A stretch of 32,878 bases of DNA from Actinomycetota bacterium (GCA_947377725.1 CANCGX010000009.1:1-32878), one strand, 5' to 3'; numbered from the stretch's first letter, positions 23,701 through 31,969 are shown. The notes: generated from the sequence alone by a model not told the origin. Numbers and translations: made by a program.

Positions 23701-25316
23701 CAGCTATTCACCTCGATTTTACTTGTCTTCCAATTTCCATCTACTCCAAAATTTTGAACGATTCGCTTATGCCAATCATCAGAAGTTTCTGGAAAATCAC
23801 TTCTCCAATGCGATCCACGGCTCTCTTCGCGTTCAAGCGCACTTCGGACTATTGCTACGGCAAGAAGATAAAGATTGCTGACTTCCCAAGCTTCAATGCA
23901 AGGTTCGGTGGATCGACGTCCACCGAGCTGCTCAAGTTGTTTTAGGGTTTCACGCAATGATTTTTCGGAACGAAGCACTCCCGCACCTTCTGTCATTGAA
24001 AGCTGTAGAGATAAACGAATTGCGGGATCAAAAAGTAAGGTCTCTTCGCTTCTTGGTACTGGAACTCCTTGTTTTGGTAAGTTCTTCGAAATATCTTCGG
24101 CGATAGCTGCGCCAAAAACTAAACCTTCTAGAAGAGAGTTCGATGCAAGCCGGTTTGCACCATGCGCACCAGTACATGCTGTTTCTCCACAAGCATAAAG
24201 TCCTGGAACTGATGTTTGACCAACTAGATCTACCAGAACTCCACCAGAGGCATAATGCGACGCTGGTGCAACGGGGATTAGTTGAACTCTTGGATCAATT
24301 CCATTTTCATTACAAGACTGAAAAATAGTTGGAAATCTCTCTGGGAAATCATGTACGTGCGTAGCGTCTAACCAAACATGAGGAACGTTCGCAGATTTCA
24401 TTTGATTGAAAATTTCTTTTGCAACAATATCTCTCGGTGCAAGTTCAGCAAGCTCATGTTTTCCAACCATGAATCTTTCGCCCTTGTGATTGAGAAGTAG
24501 CGCACCTTCTCCACGTACTGCTTCACTTATAAGAGGTTGTTGGCCTTCCTGGCCTTGCGGATTATCACGCCACAAAACCGTGGGATGAAATTGAATGAAT
24601 TCAACGTCCGCCACTGCAGCACCTGCTCTTAAAGCCATCGCTACGCCATCTCCTGTTGAAACGGAAGGATTAGTAGTTTGTGAATAAACCTGGCCTAGGC
24701 CACCTGTGGCAATGACTACCGCACGCGACAGAGCTTGCCCAACCCCATCCCGGCTTCCTTCTCCAATAACGTGAACCGAAACTCCGCAAACTCTTCCCGA
24801 AGCGTCTTGTAGAGCATCAATCACGAGTGCATGTTCGATAACTTCAATGCCGTGATCATCATTTACGGCTGCAAGTAGCGCGCGCGATACCTCCGCACCG
24901 GTCGCATCCCCACCAGCGTGGAGAATTCGATTTCTATGGTGGCCTCCCTCGCGGGTTAAATCAATTTCACCAGAAGAAGATTTATCGAATACAGCACCAC
25001 GTGCGATCAATTTACGAACAGCATCTGGACCTTTTGTCACCAGAATGTTGACAGCATCGGCATCGCAAAGTCCTGCACCTGCAATCAAGGTATCCAACTT
25101 GTGTTGTTCAGGTGAATCTCCAGGTCCAAGTGCTGCCGCAATTCCACCTTGAGCCCATTTTGTTGAGCCTTCATCAATATTTGCTTTTGTAACAAGTAGA
25201 ACCGAAAGATTTGCAGCACGAAGATTAAGAGCAGTTGTTAATCCGGCTACCCCAGAGCCGATAACGATTACATCAGCTTCAACTGTCCAACCAGGTTTCG
25301 GCGCAAGAAGTTTCAT
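23700..25316 (-). CDS. nadB: L-aspartate oxidase NadB
   Basis: FAD enzyme that oxidises L-aspartate to iminoaspartate, the first committed step of NAD synthesis. The 538-residue product opens with the dinucleotide motif DVIVIGSGVAGLTTALNLR (GSGVAG at 20-25), continues with the substrate-side EGGHHRNRILHAGGDATG block, VIATGGLGQVYSQTTNPS, EFIQFHPT and the SHYASGGV active-site segment, and ends with the succinate-dehydrogenase-like helical C-domain. The ATG overlaps the panC stop by four bases. Confidence 0.96.
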   Translation of the reverse strand: MKLLAPKPGWTVEADVIVIGSGVAGLTTALNLRAANLSVLLVTKANIDEGSTKWAQGGIAAALGPGDSPEQHKLDTLIAGAGLCDADAVNILVTKGPDAVRKLIARGAVFDKSSSGEIDLTREGGHHRNRILHAGGDATGAEVSRALLAAVNDDHGIEVIEHALVIDALQDASGRVCGVSVHVIGEGSRDGVGQALSRAVVIATGGLGQVYSQTTNPSVSTGDGVAMALRAGAAVADVEFIQFHPTVLWRDNPQGQEGQQPLISEAVRGEGALLLNHKGERFMVGKHELAELAPRDIVAKEIFNQMKSANVPHVWLDATHVHDFPERFPTIFQSCNENGIDPRVQLIPVAPASHYASGGVLVDLVGQTSVPGLYACGETACTGAHGANRLASNSLLEGLVFGAAIAEDISKNLPKQGVPVPRSEETLLFDPAIRLSLQLSMTEGAGVLRSEKSLRETLKQLEQLGGRRSTEPCIEAWEVSNLYLLAVAIVRSALEREESRGSHWRSDFPETSDDWHKRIVQNFGVDGNWKTSKIEVNS

Positions 25317-26107
25317 GGTGCAACCACTGTTGGAAAAGTTGGCACAGACATCTGCATATTATCGAGCAAGCGAACACCGTTTACCCAACCAGCAACTAGC
25401 GCGCGAGCTTTTCTGGCGCTTGTGGCTGGTTCAAAATTATCTTCATTAATGATTTCGGCGTAGTCGAGCTCAAAGCTTGGTTCAGATGCAAGCACATCGT
25501 GTAAACGATCCCGCGCACTCTCAACCGATCTCTCGTGCGTGGCCTGCCTTAGGGCGCGTGAAATAATCAGCGCATATTTTCTATCCTCAGCACTTAATCG
25601 AGTATTTCTAGATGAGAGCGCCAATCCGTCTACATCGCGAATAATCGGAGCTGAAATAATTTCAATTGGGCTTTCACTTTTCCTAACCCATTTTTTTATG
25701 ATAAATAATTGTTGGAAATCCTTCTCTCCGAAAATCGCATGAGTCGGCTGTACATGTTTAAAAAGCCGATCAACCACGGTCAGAACTCCATCAAAATGCC
25801 CCTCACGGCCCGCTCCTTCGTACTTCTTGCCGATGGCTCCTGCGTCGATGAGTTGAACTTCATCGGGATAAATATCTTTCTCCGTTGGAGCCCAAATTTC
25901 TGAAGCACCGGCGCCTAAGGCGCGTTCGCTATCGGACTCTAGAGTTCGAGGATATTTTGCTAGGTCGTCTGGGTCTTCGAATTGAAGAGGATTCACAAAA
26001 ATACTTACAACTACATCCGAAGAATATTGCTTTGCAATGTCAATGAGCGACAAATGACCAGCATGAAGCGCTCCCATGGTTGGGACGAATGCTCTGGTGT
26101 GTGTCAT
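25313..26107 (-). CDS. panC: Pantothenate synthetase PanC with short N-terminus
   Basis: Joins pantoate and beta-alanine using ATP to make pantothenate. The 264-residue product has the HIGH-type motif PTMGALHAGHLSL at 9-21, the IFVNPLQFEDPDDLAKYPRT block, GEKDFQQL and SSRNTRLS. Most PanC proteins have about 20 more residues before PTMG, forming a first helix; here the ATG at 26107 is immediately preceded by an in-frame TAA, so the short N-terminus is real as sequenced. GGAG lies six bases upstream. Neither panB nor panD is in the window. The four-base overlap with nadB indicates cotranscription. Confidence 0.93.
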   Translation of the reverse strand: MTHTRAFVPTMGALHAGHLSLIDIAKQYSSDVVVSIFVNPLQFEDPDDLAKYPRTLESDSERALGAGASEIWAPTEKDIYPDEVQLIDAGAIGKKYEGAGREGHFDGVLTVVDRLFKHVQPTHAIFGEKDFQQLFIIKKWVRKSESPIEIISAPIIRDVDGLALSSRNTRLSAEDRKYALIISRALRQATHERSVESARDRLHDVLASEPSFELDYAEIINEDNFEPATSARKARALVAGWVNGVRLLDNMQMSVPTFPTVVAP

Positions 26108-26140
26108 TTATTGCTCCAGTCCTTTCAGGTACCGGGCCAT
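26108..26140 (-). CDS. Ten-codon upstream ORF abutting panC
   Basis: An ATG at 26140 opens a ten-residue frame, MARYLKGLEQ, whose TAA is directly followed by the panC ATG in the same frame. It could be a translated leader coupling initiation of panC, a remnant of the missing PanC N-terminal helix behind a nonsense codon, or chance. Short open frames arise easily, so confidence is low. Confidence 0.25.
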   Translation of the reverse strand: MARYLKGLEQ

Positions 26141-26156
26141 GCCTAACAAGAATTGA

Positions 26157-26186
26157 ATATTACTCCTGCTGGGCTAGTGATTACAA
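26157..26186 (-). promoter_or_regulatory. Putative panC operon promoter
   Basis: On the minus strand TTGTAA (26181-26186) and TAATAT (26157-26162) are spaced by 18 bases. The -35 overlaps the folK stop codon. Transcription would start about 40 bases before panC, just ahead of the short upstream ORF. Confidence 0.4.
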
Positions 26187-26627
26187 AAGGGATGACAAAA
26201 GGGATGAGATGGGACCTTTGCCGATTATGTGAGCGGCAGGATCAATCTCGGCCCATGGTGCAAGTACAAATGCTCGTTCGTGAGCCCTGGGGTGAGGCAA
26301 TGTAAGAAACTCACTCTCTAACTGGACATCTTCAGCGATGATGATGTCTAAGTCGAGCGTCCGTGCACCCCAACGCACTTCCCGTGTTCGGCCTGCACTA
26401 TTTTCAATTTTTTGGAGCTTCAAGAGGAGATCAGTTGGTGTCATTTCTCCAGCGACGATTGCAACTGCATTTAGATAATCTGGTTGATCTGGGCCGCCAA
26501 CTGGGGCTGTTTCATAAAACTTTGAAACGGAAAGCAACTCTGCAATTTTAGAAATCTCTATTAGCGCAGCAGAGAGATTTTCATGTCGATCACCTAAATT
26601 CGAACCTAGCGCGATGACATATTGCAC
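26181..26627 (-). CDS. folK: HPPK, 6-hydroxymethyl-dihydropterin pyrophosphokinase
   Basis: Transfers pyrophosphate from ATP to 6-hydroxymethyl-7,8-dihydropterin in folate synthesis. The 148-residue product shows ALGSNLGDRHENL at the N-terminus, FYETAPVGGPDQPDYLNAV, the signature RWGARTLDLDIII, and LPHPRAHERAFVLAPWAEI. Length is normal. It overlaps the folB stop by one base and ends the fol gene run; a 73-base gap then separates it from panC. Confidence 0.96.
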   Translation of the reverse strand: MQYVIALGSNLGDRHENLSAALIEISKIAELLSVSKFYETAPVGGPDQPDYLNAVAIVAGEMTPTDLLLKLQKIENSAGRTREVRWGARTLDLDIIIAEDVQLESEFLTLPHPRAHERAFVLAPWAEIDPAAHIIGKGPISSLLSSLL

Positions 26628-26986
26628 TAACGCCTACGTTCAATTTCCACAGCAATATCGCTGAGTGCCAATCCAACAGGCGCATCGGGCTTATGAAGTT
26701 TTACTTTGATACTTTGAACAGATTCAAAATCTTTCAACACTCTAGTGGCTATGCGTTCAGCAACGGCTTCTATTAAGTTGCACGGCTCACCTACAAGTTC
26801 CTCATGGGCGGCGATGGCAATTTTCGAATAATCGACAGAATCTTTCAATTCATCGCTAATCCCTGCAGGATACAAATCCACTTCGGCAACAAGATCAACA
26901 ACAAACTTTTGACCTTCTTGGCGTTCATTTTCATAGACCCCATGAAATGCGAAACCAGAAATTCCCGTCAGGTATATACGATCCAT
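26627..26986 (-). CDS. folB: Dihydroneopterin aldolase FolB
   Basis: Cleaves 7,8-dihydroneopterin to 6-hydroxymethyl-dihydropterin and glycolaldehyde. The 119-residue product has the family start IYLTGISGFAFHGVYENERQ with the active-site Glu and Tyr region, the DSVDYSKIA block, NLIEAVAERIA, and KLHKPDAPVG near the C-terminus with the catalytic lysine context. It follows the folP stop with no bases between (TAAATG) and shares one base with folK. Confidence 0.96.
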   Translation of the reverse strand: MDRIYLTGISGFAFHGVYENERQEGQKFVVDLVAEVDLYPAGISDELKDSVDYSKIAIAAHEELVGEPCNLIEAVAERIATRVLKDFESVQSIKVKLHKPDAPVGLALSDIAVEIERRR

Positions 26987-27808
26987 TTAGCGCCCCAATT
27001 CGTTAGCAACCAAAATAGCATCTTTATGTGCTTTCACGGCATGAGTTCGTACTGCCCACACCTTGCGCTTGGCTAACTCAGTCGTCAATGCAATGGTTGC
27101 ACTTTCCCTTTCATCAGGTGATTCACTCCCGATGAGTTCACCTAGGAAGCGTTTACGGGAAACTCCTACCAATAACGGATAACCGAGTAACTGCAACCGA
27201 TCGATATTGCGGAGTAGCTCCCAATTATGAGCAGATGTCTTTGCAAATCCAATACCTGGGTCAAGAATTATTTGTTCTGGATCAACGCCGGCTTTTAGTA
27301 AAGAAGTTGCTCGCTCCTCAAGTTCGTCTCTTACCTCGCGTACAACATCCTTGTAGGTCGCAAGAGATTGCATCTCTCGAGAATGGCCCCTCCAATGCAT
27401 TGCAACATATTGAACGGAAGGGTTTGCAGCAATTAATTTCGCCATTTTCTCATCCGCAAGTCCACCGCTTACATCATTGATGATGCTCGCTCCAGCCGTG
27501 ATGGCAGCTTGGGCAACTTCAGACCGCATAGTGTCGATACTTATTGTCACACCTGTTGAATTTGTTAAAACAAGATTCTTTATTTCGCTGATGACAGGTA
27601 TAACTCTTGCTAGTTCTTCATCAATAGTTATTCGTTCCGCACCAGGCCTTGTAGATTCGCCGCCAACATCAATGATGTCGACGCTTTCTGCTGCCATTTC
27701 ATTGGCTCGATTGCGAGCTGATTCAATATTGAAATGTCGGCCGCCATCAGCAAAAGAGTCTGGGGTGACATTAAGTATCCCCATGACTAGGGTGGATTGA
27801 TCGTCCAT
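26987..27808 (-). CDS. folP: Dihydropteroate synthase FolP
   Basis: Condenses 6-hydroxymethyl-dihydropterin pyrophosphate with p-aminobenzoate to dihydropteroate; the sulfonamide target. The 273-residue TIM-barrel product has MGILNVTPDSFADGG near the N-terminus, DVGGESTRPGAERI, SIDTMRSEVAQAA, INDVSGG, ILDPGIGFAKT and VGVSRKRFLGEL, the usual substrate-binding blocks in order. It starts two bases after the folE stop and abuts folB. Confidence 0.97.
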   Translation of the reverse strand: MDDQSTLVMGILNVTPDSFADGGRHFNIESARNRANEMAAESVDIIDVGGESTRPGAERITIDEELARVIPVISEIKNLVLTNSTGVTISIDTMRSEVAQAAITAGASIINDVSGGLADEKMAKLIAANPSVQYVAMHWRGHSREMQSLATYKDVVREVRDELEERATSLLKAGVDPEQIILDPGIGFAKTSAHNWELLRNIDRLQLLGYPLLVGVSRKRFLGELIGSESPDERESATIALTTELAKRKVWAVRTHAVKAHKDAILVANELGR

Positions 27809-27810
27809 AG

Positions 27811-28440
27811 CTACTTTTGAAGAGAAGTAATAAGAGCCATCGCTTCGGCACGCGTAGCCGGGTTACGGAGATGACCTCTCACTGCGGATGTCGTTGTTCG
27901 GGCTGAAGACTTTCTCACGCCGCGCATTGACATACACAGATGCTCGCAATCAATAACAACAATTACACCACTTGGTTCAAGCACTTCAACAATTGCATCT
28001 GCAATTTGTGTTGTGAGCCGCTCTTGTACTTGTGGGCGGCGCGCATACATATCGACGAGTCGCGCAAGTTTTGATAAGCCTGTGATTCGCCCACTTTGTC
28101 CAGGAATGTAACCAATATGGGCTACTCCGTGAAAGGGAGTTAAGTGATGCTCACAATGCGAAAAAATTTCAATATTTCTTACGATGACAAGCTCTGAATG
28201 ACCAAGATCAAATGTTGTGGTCAAAACATCTTGGGGACTTTGCCATAACCCTTGGAAATTTTCGTGCATCGCTCGTGCAACACGTTTTGGAGTATCACGA
28301 AGTCCATCGCGCTCGGGATCTTCTCCAAGTGCAAGCAAAAGTTCCGTTACAGCTCGCTCTGCTCGTTCTGCATCAAACGGAGCTCTCGCGCGACCTTCAT
28401 GCGGACCCATTGCAACTTCATTTATTTCGTGATCATTCAC
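27811..28440 (-). CDS. folE: GTP cyclohydrolase I FolE
   Basis: Zinc enzyme converting GTP to dihydroneopterin triphosphate, the entry to folate synthesis. Zinc ligands fit Cys96 and His99 in SHCEHHLTPFHGVAH and Cys169 in CEHLCMSMRGV; RPQVQERLT and the C-terminal TTTSAVRG block are also present. I chose a GTG at 28440, which overlaps the ftsH stop by 8 bases and gives 209 residues; the next in-frame ATG at 28410 would give 199 and is almost as likely. An ATG at 28575 would extend far into ftsH and is rejected. The family identity is certain, the exact start is not. Confidence 0.94.
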   Translation of the reverse strand: MNDHEINEVAMGPHEGRARAPFDAERAERAVTELLLALGEDPERDGLRDTPKRVARAMHENFQGLWQSPQDVLTTTFDLGHSELVIVRNIEIFSHCEHHLTPFHGVAHIGYIPGQSGRITGLSKLARLVDMYARRPQVQERLTTQIADAIVEVLEPSGVIVVIDCEHLCMSMRGVRKSSARTTTSAVRGHLRNPATRAEAMALITSLQK

Positions 28441-30445
28441 TTGAAGGCGCTGCCTTTTTACGTGGCTTACGAACTGGCTTTTCAACAGGCGCAACGCTTT
28501 TTGCTTTAGCAGCAACAGGCGGCTTTGCCGAAGGTATGCGCAGTGAAGATCCCGTCCATGGTGGGCGTGATTCAACTTTAATTACCTTGGCAAATAGAAG
28601 GTCAATCTCATCCTTGAGAAGGGTTTCTTTCTCTAGCAAGGCAAGAACGAGCTCATCCAAAATATCTCTATTCGCGACAAGCACGTCGTATGCCTCTTGA
28701 TGGGCATTTTGAATCATCTTGCGAATTTCGTCATCCACAATGCCAGCGACTTCTTCAGAATAATCACGCTGATGACCGTAGTCGCGGCCAAGGAATGGCT
28801 CCGAACTACTTGCACCCAACTTGATGGCGCCAAGTTTCTCAGTCATTCCGTACTGAGTAACCATAGCTCTCGCCAAGTTTGTTGCTTTCTCAATATCGTT
28901 TCCTGCACCAGTAGTTGGATCATGGAAGATCAATTCTTCTGCTGCCCGACCACCAAGTGAATATGCAAGTTGATCTAACATTTCATTTCGCGTTGTTGCA
29001 TATCTATCTTCATCTGGAAGAACCATAGTGTAACCAAGGGCTCTACCTCGAGGCATGATTGTGATTTTATGGACTGGATCTGCATGCGGAAGTGCATGTG
29101 CGACCAGCGCATGACCACCTTCGTGATACGCGGTAATGAGGCGTTCTTCTTCTGTCATCAAACGACTCTTGCGTTGCGGTCCAGCCATAACACGATCAAT
29201 GGCTTCGTCTAAAGCTTCTGTCGTAATAATTTTTGCATTTTCTCTAGCTGTTAGCAAAGCCGCTTCATTTAAAACGTTTGCTAAATCCGCACCAGTGAAT
29301 CCAGGTGTTCGCTTTGCAAAGTTTTCCAAATTGACAGCTTTCGCCAATGGTTTACCTTTTGCATGAACTTGCAGAATTGCAGTTCTGCCCTTGAGATCAG
29401 GACGATCGACAGGAATTTGACGATCAAATCTTCCTGGACGAAGTAGAGCAGGATCTAAAACATCTGGGCGGTTTGTAGCTGCAATCAGAATAACCTGACC
29501 ATTCGCTTCAAAACCATCCATCTCAACCAAGAGTTGATTAAGAGTTTGTTCGCGTTCATCGTGCCCGCCACCAAGTCCGGCGCCACGCTGACGTCCTACC
29601 GCATCGATTTCATCAACGAAAATAATTGCAGGTGCGTTTGCTTTCGCCTGATTAAAGAGGTCACGCACTCGGGCAGCTCCAACACCAACAAACATTTCGA
29701 CAAATTCAGAGCCAGAGATTGAATAAAAAGGAACATTCGCTTCACCGGCTACAGCGCGCGCGAGAAGAGTTTTTCCTGTTCCTGGAGGGCCGTAGAGAAG
29801 AATTCCTTTTGGAATCTTTGCTCCCATATCCTGATATTTCTGAGGTTCTTTGAGGAAGTCTTTGATCTCCTCGAGTTCGGCCACTGCCTCATCTGCCCCT
29901 GCTACATCGGCAAATGTGTTCTTTGGAAGCTCTTTGTTATGTATTTTCGCCCGAGATTTTCCGAAGCTAAATACCTTATTTCCGCCACCAGCATTTCCCA
30001 TCATGAGAACTAGCAAGAAACCAATCAATAAGAAAGGTCCGAAGCTGTACAAAAGGGAGACTAGAAGAGATGTCGTTGGAATTTTTACATTCCAACTCTT
30101 TGTTGGTGGGTTACTTGTTAAAAGTTCGACAATGAGCGGTTCTTGATTTGCTACATAACTCGCCTCAATACGTGAGGACCCTTTGACGTAGTTGCCCGGC
30201 AGAAGAACTACTTGAATCTTTTGCTGATGATCAATCAGAAGAGCTGACTCGACTTTATTTGCGGAAATGTCAGCAAGAATTGTTGAGGTGTCTACCTTTA
30301 CGAATGTTGCTCCGGAATTAGATAAACGCCCAAAGAATGTTACGACTACAAGTCCAATAACAATCCAAAACAGTGGACCGCGCATCCATTTGCGGAGTCT
30401 AGTTTTCGGAGCTTTCAATTTGTTAAGAGGAGGTAGTTGGCTCAT
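28433..30445 (-). CDS. ftsH: ATP-dependent zinc metalloprotease FtsH
   Basis: Membrane-anchored AAA protease that degrades damaged membrane proteins and regulators. The 670-residue product has a membrane segment at about 24-38, an extracytoplasmic domain, a second membrane segment at about 127-149, the AAA module with Walker A GPPGTGKT (219-226) and FVDEID, the SRH region RPGRFDRQ, and the zinc site HEGGH (441-445). The C-terminal tail is rich in Pro, Ala, Lys (PVRKPRKKAAPSSE) and is likely disordered. It overlaps hpt by four bases upstream and folE downstream. Confidence 0.97.
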   Translation of the reverse strand: MSQLPPLNKLKAPKTRLRKWMRGPLFWIVIGLVVVTFFGRLSNSGATFVKVDTSTILADISANKVESALLIDHQQKIQVVLLPGNYVKGSSRIEASYVANQEPLIVELLTSNPPTKSWNVKIPTTSLLVSLLYSFGPFLLIGFLLVLMMGNAGGGNKVFSFGKSRAKIHNKELPKNTFADVAGADEAVAELEEIKDFLKEPQKYQDMGAKIPKGILLYGPPGTGKTLLARAVAGEANVPFYSISGSEFVEMFVGVGAARVRDLFNQAKANAPAIIFVDEIDAVGRQRGAGLGGGHDEREQTLNQLLVEMDGFEANGQVILIAATNRPDVLDPALLRPGRFDRQIPVDRPDLKGRTAILQVHAKGKPLAKAVNLENFAKRTPGFTGADLANVLNEAALLTARENAKIITTEALDEAIDRVMAGPQRKSRLMTEEERLITAYHEGGHALVAHALPHADPVHKITIMPRGRALGYTMVLPDEDRYATTRNEMLDQLAYSLGGRAAEELIFHDPTTGAGNDIEKATNLARAMVTQYGMTEKLGAIKLGASSSEPFLGRDYGHQRDYSEEVAGIVDDEIRKMIQNAHQEAYDVLVANRDILDELVLALLEKETLLKDEIDLLFAKVIKVESRPPWTGSSLRIPSAKPPVAAKAKSVAPVEKPVRKPRKKAAPSSE

Positions 30446-30993
30446 GAATACACGTGCTTTGCTAAGACTCCAATGAAATCCAAATTGCGATACTTTTCGT
30501 TGTAATCCAAACCGTAGCCCACAACAAAATCAGTTGGGATATCAAATCCGACATACTTAACATCAACCTCTACTTTTGCTGCTTCTGGCTTACGCAACAT
30601 GGTGAGAATTTCAACCGACTTGGTTCCGCGGGATTCTAAATTCGACTTCAACCACGCAAGGGTTAATCCTGTATCAACAATGTCTTCGATGATAAGTACA
30701 TCTTTACCCAAAATATCTCGGTCGAGGTCTTTAAGAATTCTTACAACACCACTTGATTTTGTTCCAGAACCGTAAGAGGAAACAGCCATCCAGTCGGTTT
30801 CAATGTGTCGGTTAAGTGATCGCGCAAAATCCGCCATCGTCATTACAGCACCTTTGAGAATTCCAATGAGTAGAACTTCTCGACCCTCGTAATCTTTTTC
30901 AACTTGGAGCGCTAATTCCGCAAGACGATTGTGAATTTGTTCTTGTGTAACGATGACGCGCTCGATGTCGCTGCCTGCTGATGCCAAATCCAC
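30442..30993 (-). CDS. hpt: Hypoxanthine phosphoribosyltransferase
   Basis: Purine salvage enzyme that makes IMP or GMP from hypoxanthine or guanine and PRPP. The 183-residue product carries the PRPP-binding loop VLIIEDIVDTGLTL at 99-112, the early GILKGA loop, the SSYGSGTKSSG flexible loop and the VGYGLDYNEKYRN C-terminal purine-site block. The start codon is GTG at 30993, supported by GAGGGAG four bases upstream. It lies 18 bases after tilS and overlaps ftsH by four bases. Confidence 0.96.
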   Translation of the reverse strand: MDLASAGSDIERVIVTQEQIHNRLAELALQVEKDYEGREVLLIGILKGAVMTMADFARSLNRHIETDWMAVSSYGSGTKSSGVVRILKDLDRDILGKDVLIIEDIVDTGLTLAWLKSNLESRGTKSVEILTMLRKPEAAKVEVDVKYVGFDIPTDFVVGYGLDYNEKYRNLDFIGVLAKHVYS

Positions 30994-30997
30994 GGAA

Positions 30998-31004
30998 CTC
31001 CCTC
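30998..31004 (-). promoter_or_regulatory. Ribosome binding site fixing the GTG start of hpt
   Basis: GAGGGAG on the minus strand ends four bases before the GTG at 30993, between tilS and hpt. It supports this non-ATG start. Confidence 0.6.
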
Positions 31005-31011
31005 TAACTCT

Positions 31012-31953
31012 TTAAGCCTGCTGTGAGAGCGAAAGTCTGCCCGAAATTCGCTCCACCTTCACACCACCTGGCAAAGATGTGGCACCTTGTCCGCTCCACG
31101 CTGTGACCAGGGCCTCAATTGGGGCAATATGGTCGAAGGTCAGACTGCCTTGGGGGGCTCCCGCTGAGTAAATCAGAGTCCGAAGCACTCGGGCTCGAAT
31201 CGCCCTGGGAAGAGCGGCAAGCTCCTCGGTGGAATAGGGGTCATGGCTCTCAATAAAATTTTGGGCTAACTCATCTAACGCATCTGCATCCTCACGAAGA
31301 ATTCGAGATGAACGTGCAAGTGCTTGAGTAATTCCTGGACCAAGATCGCGTTCCAAAATTGGCAAAATATTCTTTCGGACCCTTACCCGTGCAAATTGAT
31401 TATCTGAATTATGTGGATCAACCCATGGATCAAGGCTATTTTCTTTACACACTTCTTCCGTCACATCTCTAGTAATTTGCAGAAATGGTCGAACATAAAC
31501 TCCATTAACTTCTGCAATTCCTGAAAGTGATCTCGTGCCTGAACCGCGAGCTAAACCAAGTAACACACTTTCTGCTAAATCATTTTCGGTATGCCCTAAG
31601 AAAAAAATGGTACTCGAGTGCTTCTCCAAAATTTCTTGAAAAGCTTCATAGCGTGCTCGACGCGCTGAAGCTTCAAGGCCATCATGCATCTCAACATGAA
31701 CGCGGATAACTTCTACTTCGTCAAAACCAATATTCTCTAAGATCAATTTAGTTGCTTGCACTACAGCAGCGGAGTTCTCTTGTAGTGAATGATCAACAAT
31801 TACAGGAATAACCAATCGATTCTTTGCTTCATGGAAGAGAGCAATGGAAAGTGCAAGTGAATCTGCACCTCCAGAAACCCCCACCAAAATTGTTCCCGAA
31901 GAATTTTCTACCCATGGGCGCACCGCTTGCCGCGCCCTGAGTGTCGACTTCAT
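31012..31953 (-). CDS. tilS: tRNA(Ile)-lysidine synthase TilS
   Basis: Attaches lysine to C34 of tRNA-Ile(CAU), changing its codon and amino acid specificity. The 313-residue product has the PP-loop ATP motif VSGGADSLALS (SGGADS at 27-32), the FFLGHTENDLAESVLLGLARG catalytic-domain block and the DPHNSDNQFARVRVRKNILP segment typical of TilS. Its length matches the short actinobacterial forms. TAGGAT lies six bases before the ATG at 31953, so this gene may head the tilS-hpt-ftsH-folE-folP-folB-folK unit. Confidence 0.95.
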   Translation of the reverse strand: MKSTLRARQAVRPWVENSSGTILVGVSGGADSLALSIALFHEAKNRLVIPVIVDHSLQENSAAVVQATKLILENIGFDEVEVIRVHVEMHDGLEASARRARYEAFQEILEKHSSTIFFLGHTENDLAESVLLGLARGSGTRSLSGIAEVNGVYVRPFLQITRDVTEEVCKENSLDPWVDPHNSDNQFARVRVRKNILPILERDLGPGITQALARSSRILREDADALDELAQNFIESHDPYSTEELAALPRAIRARVLRTLIYSAGAPQGSLTFDHIAPIEALVTAWSGQGATSLPGGVKVERISGRLSLSQQA

Positions 31954-31959
31954 ACTGCA

Positions 31960-31965
31960 ATCCTA
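31960..31965 (-). promoter_or_regulatory. Putative -10 box of leaderless promoter for tilS operon
   Basis: TAGGAT on the minus strand ends six bases before the ATG at 31953, just after the stop of the NlpC/P60 gene. AGGA in it could also serve as a Shine-Dalgarno sequence. Confidence 0.4.
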
Positions 31966-31969
31966 ATTG

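Noticed and set aside
28441..28575. FolE start at an ATG inside ftsH, 45 residues upstream
   Set aside because: The added residues are a frame-shifted reading of the FtsH tail and exceed the normal FolE length.
28212..28700. Plus-strand open frame of 162 codons over folE and the ftsH end
   Set aside because: Antisense shadow of two certain genes with low-complexity translation.
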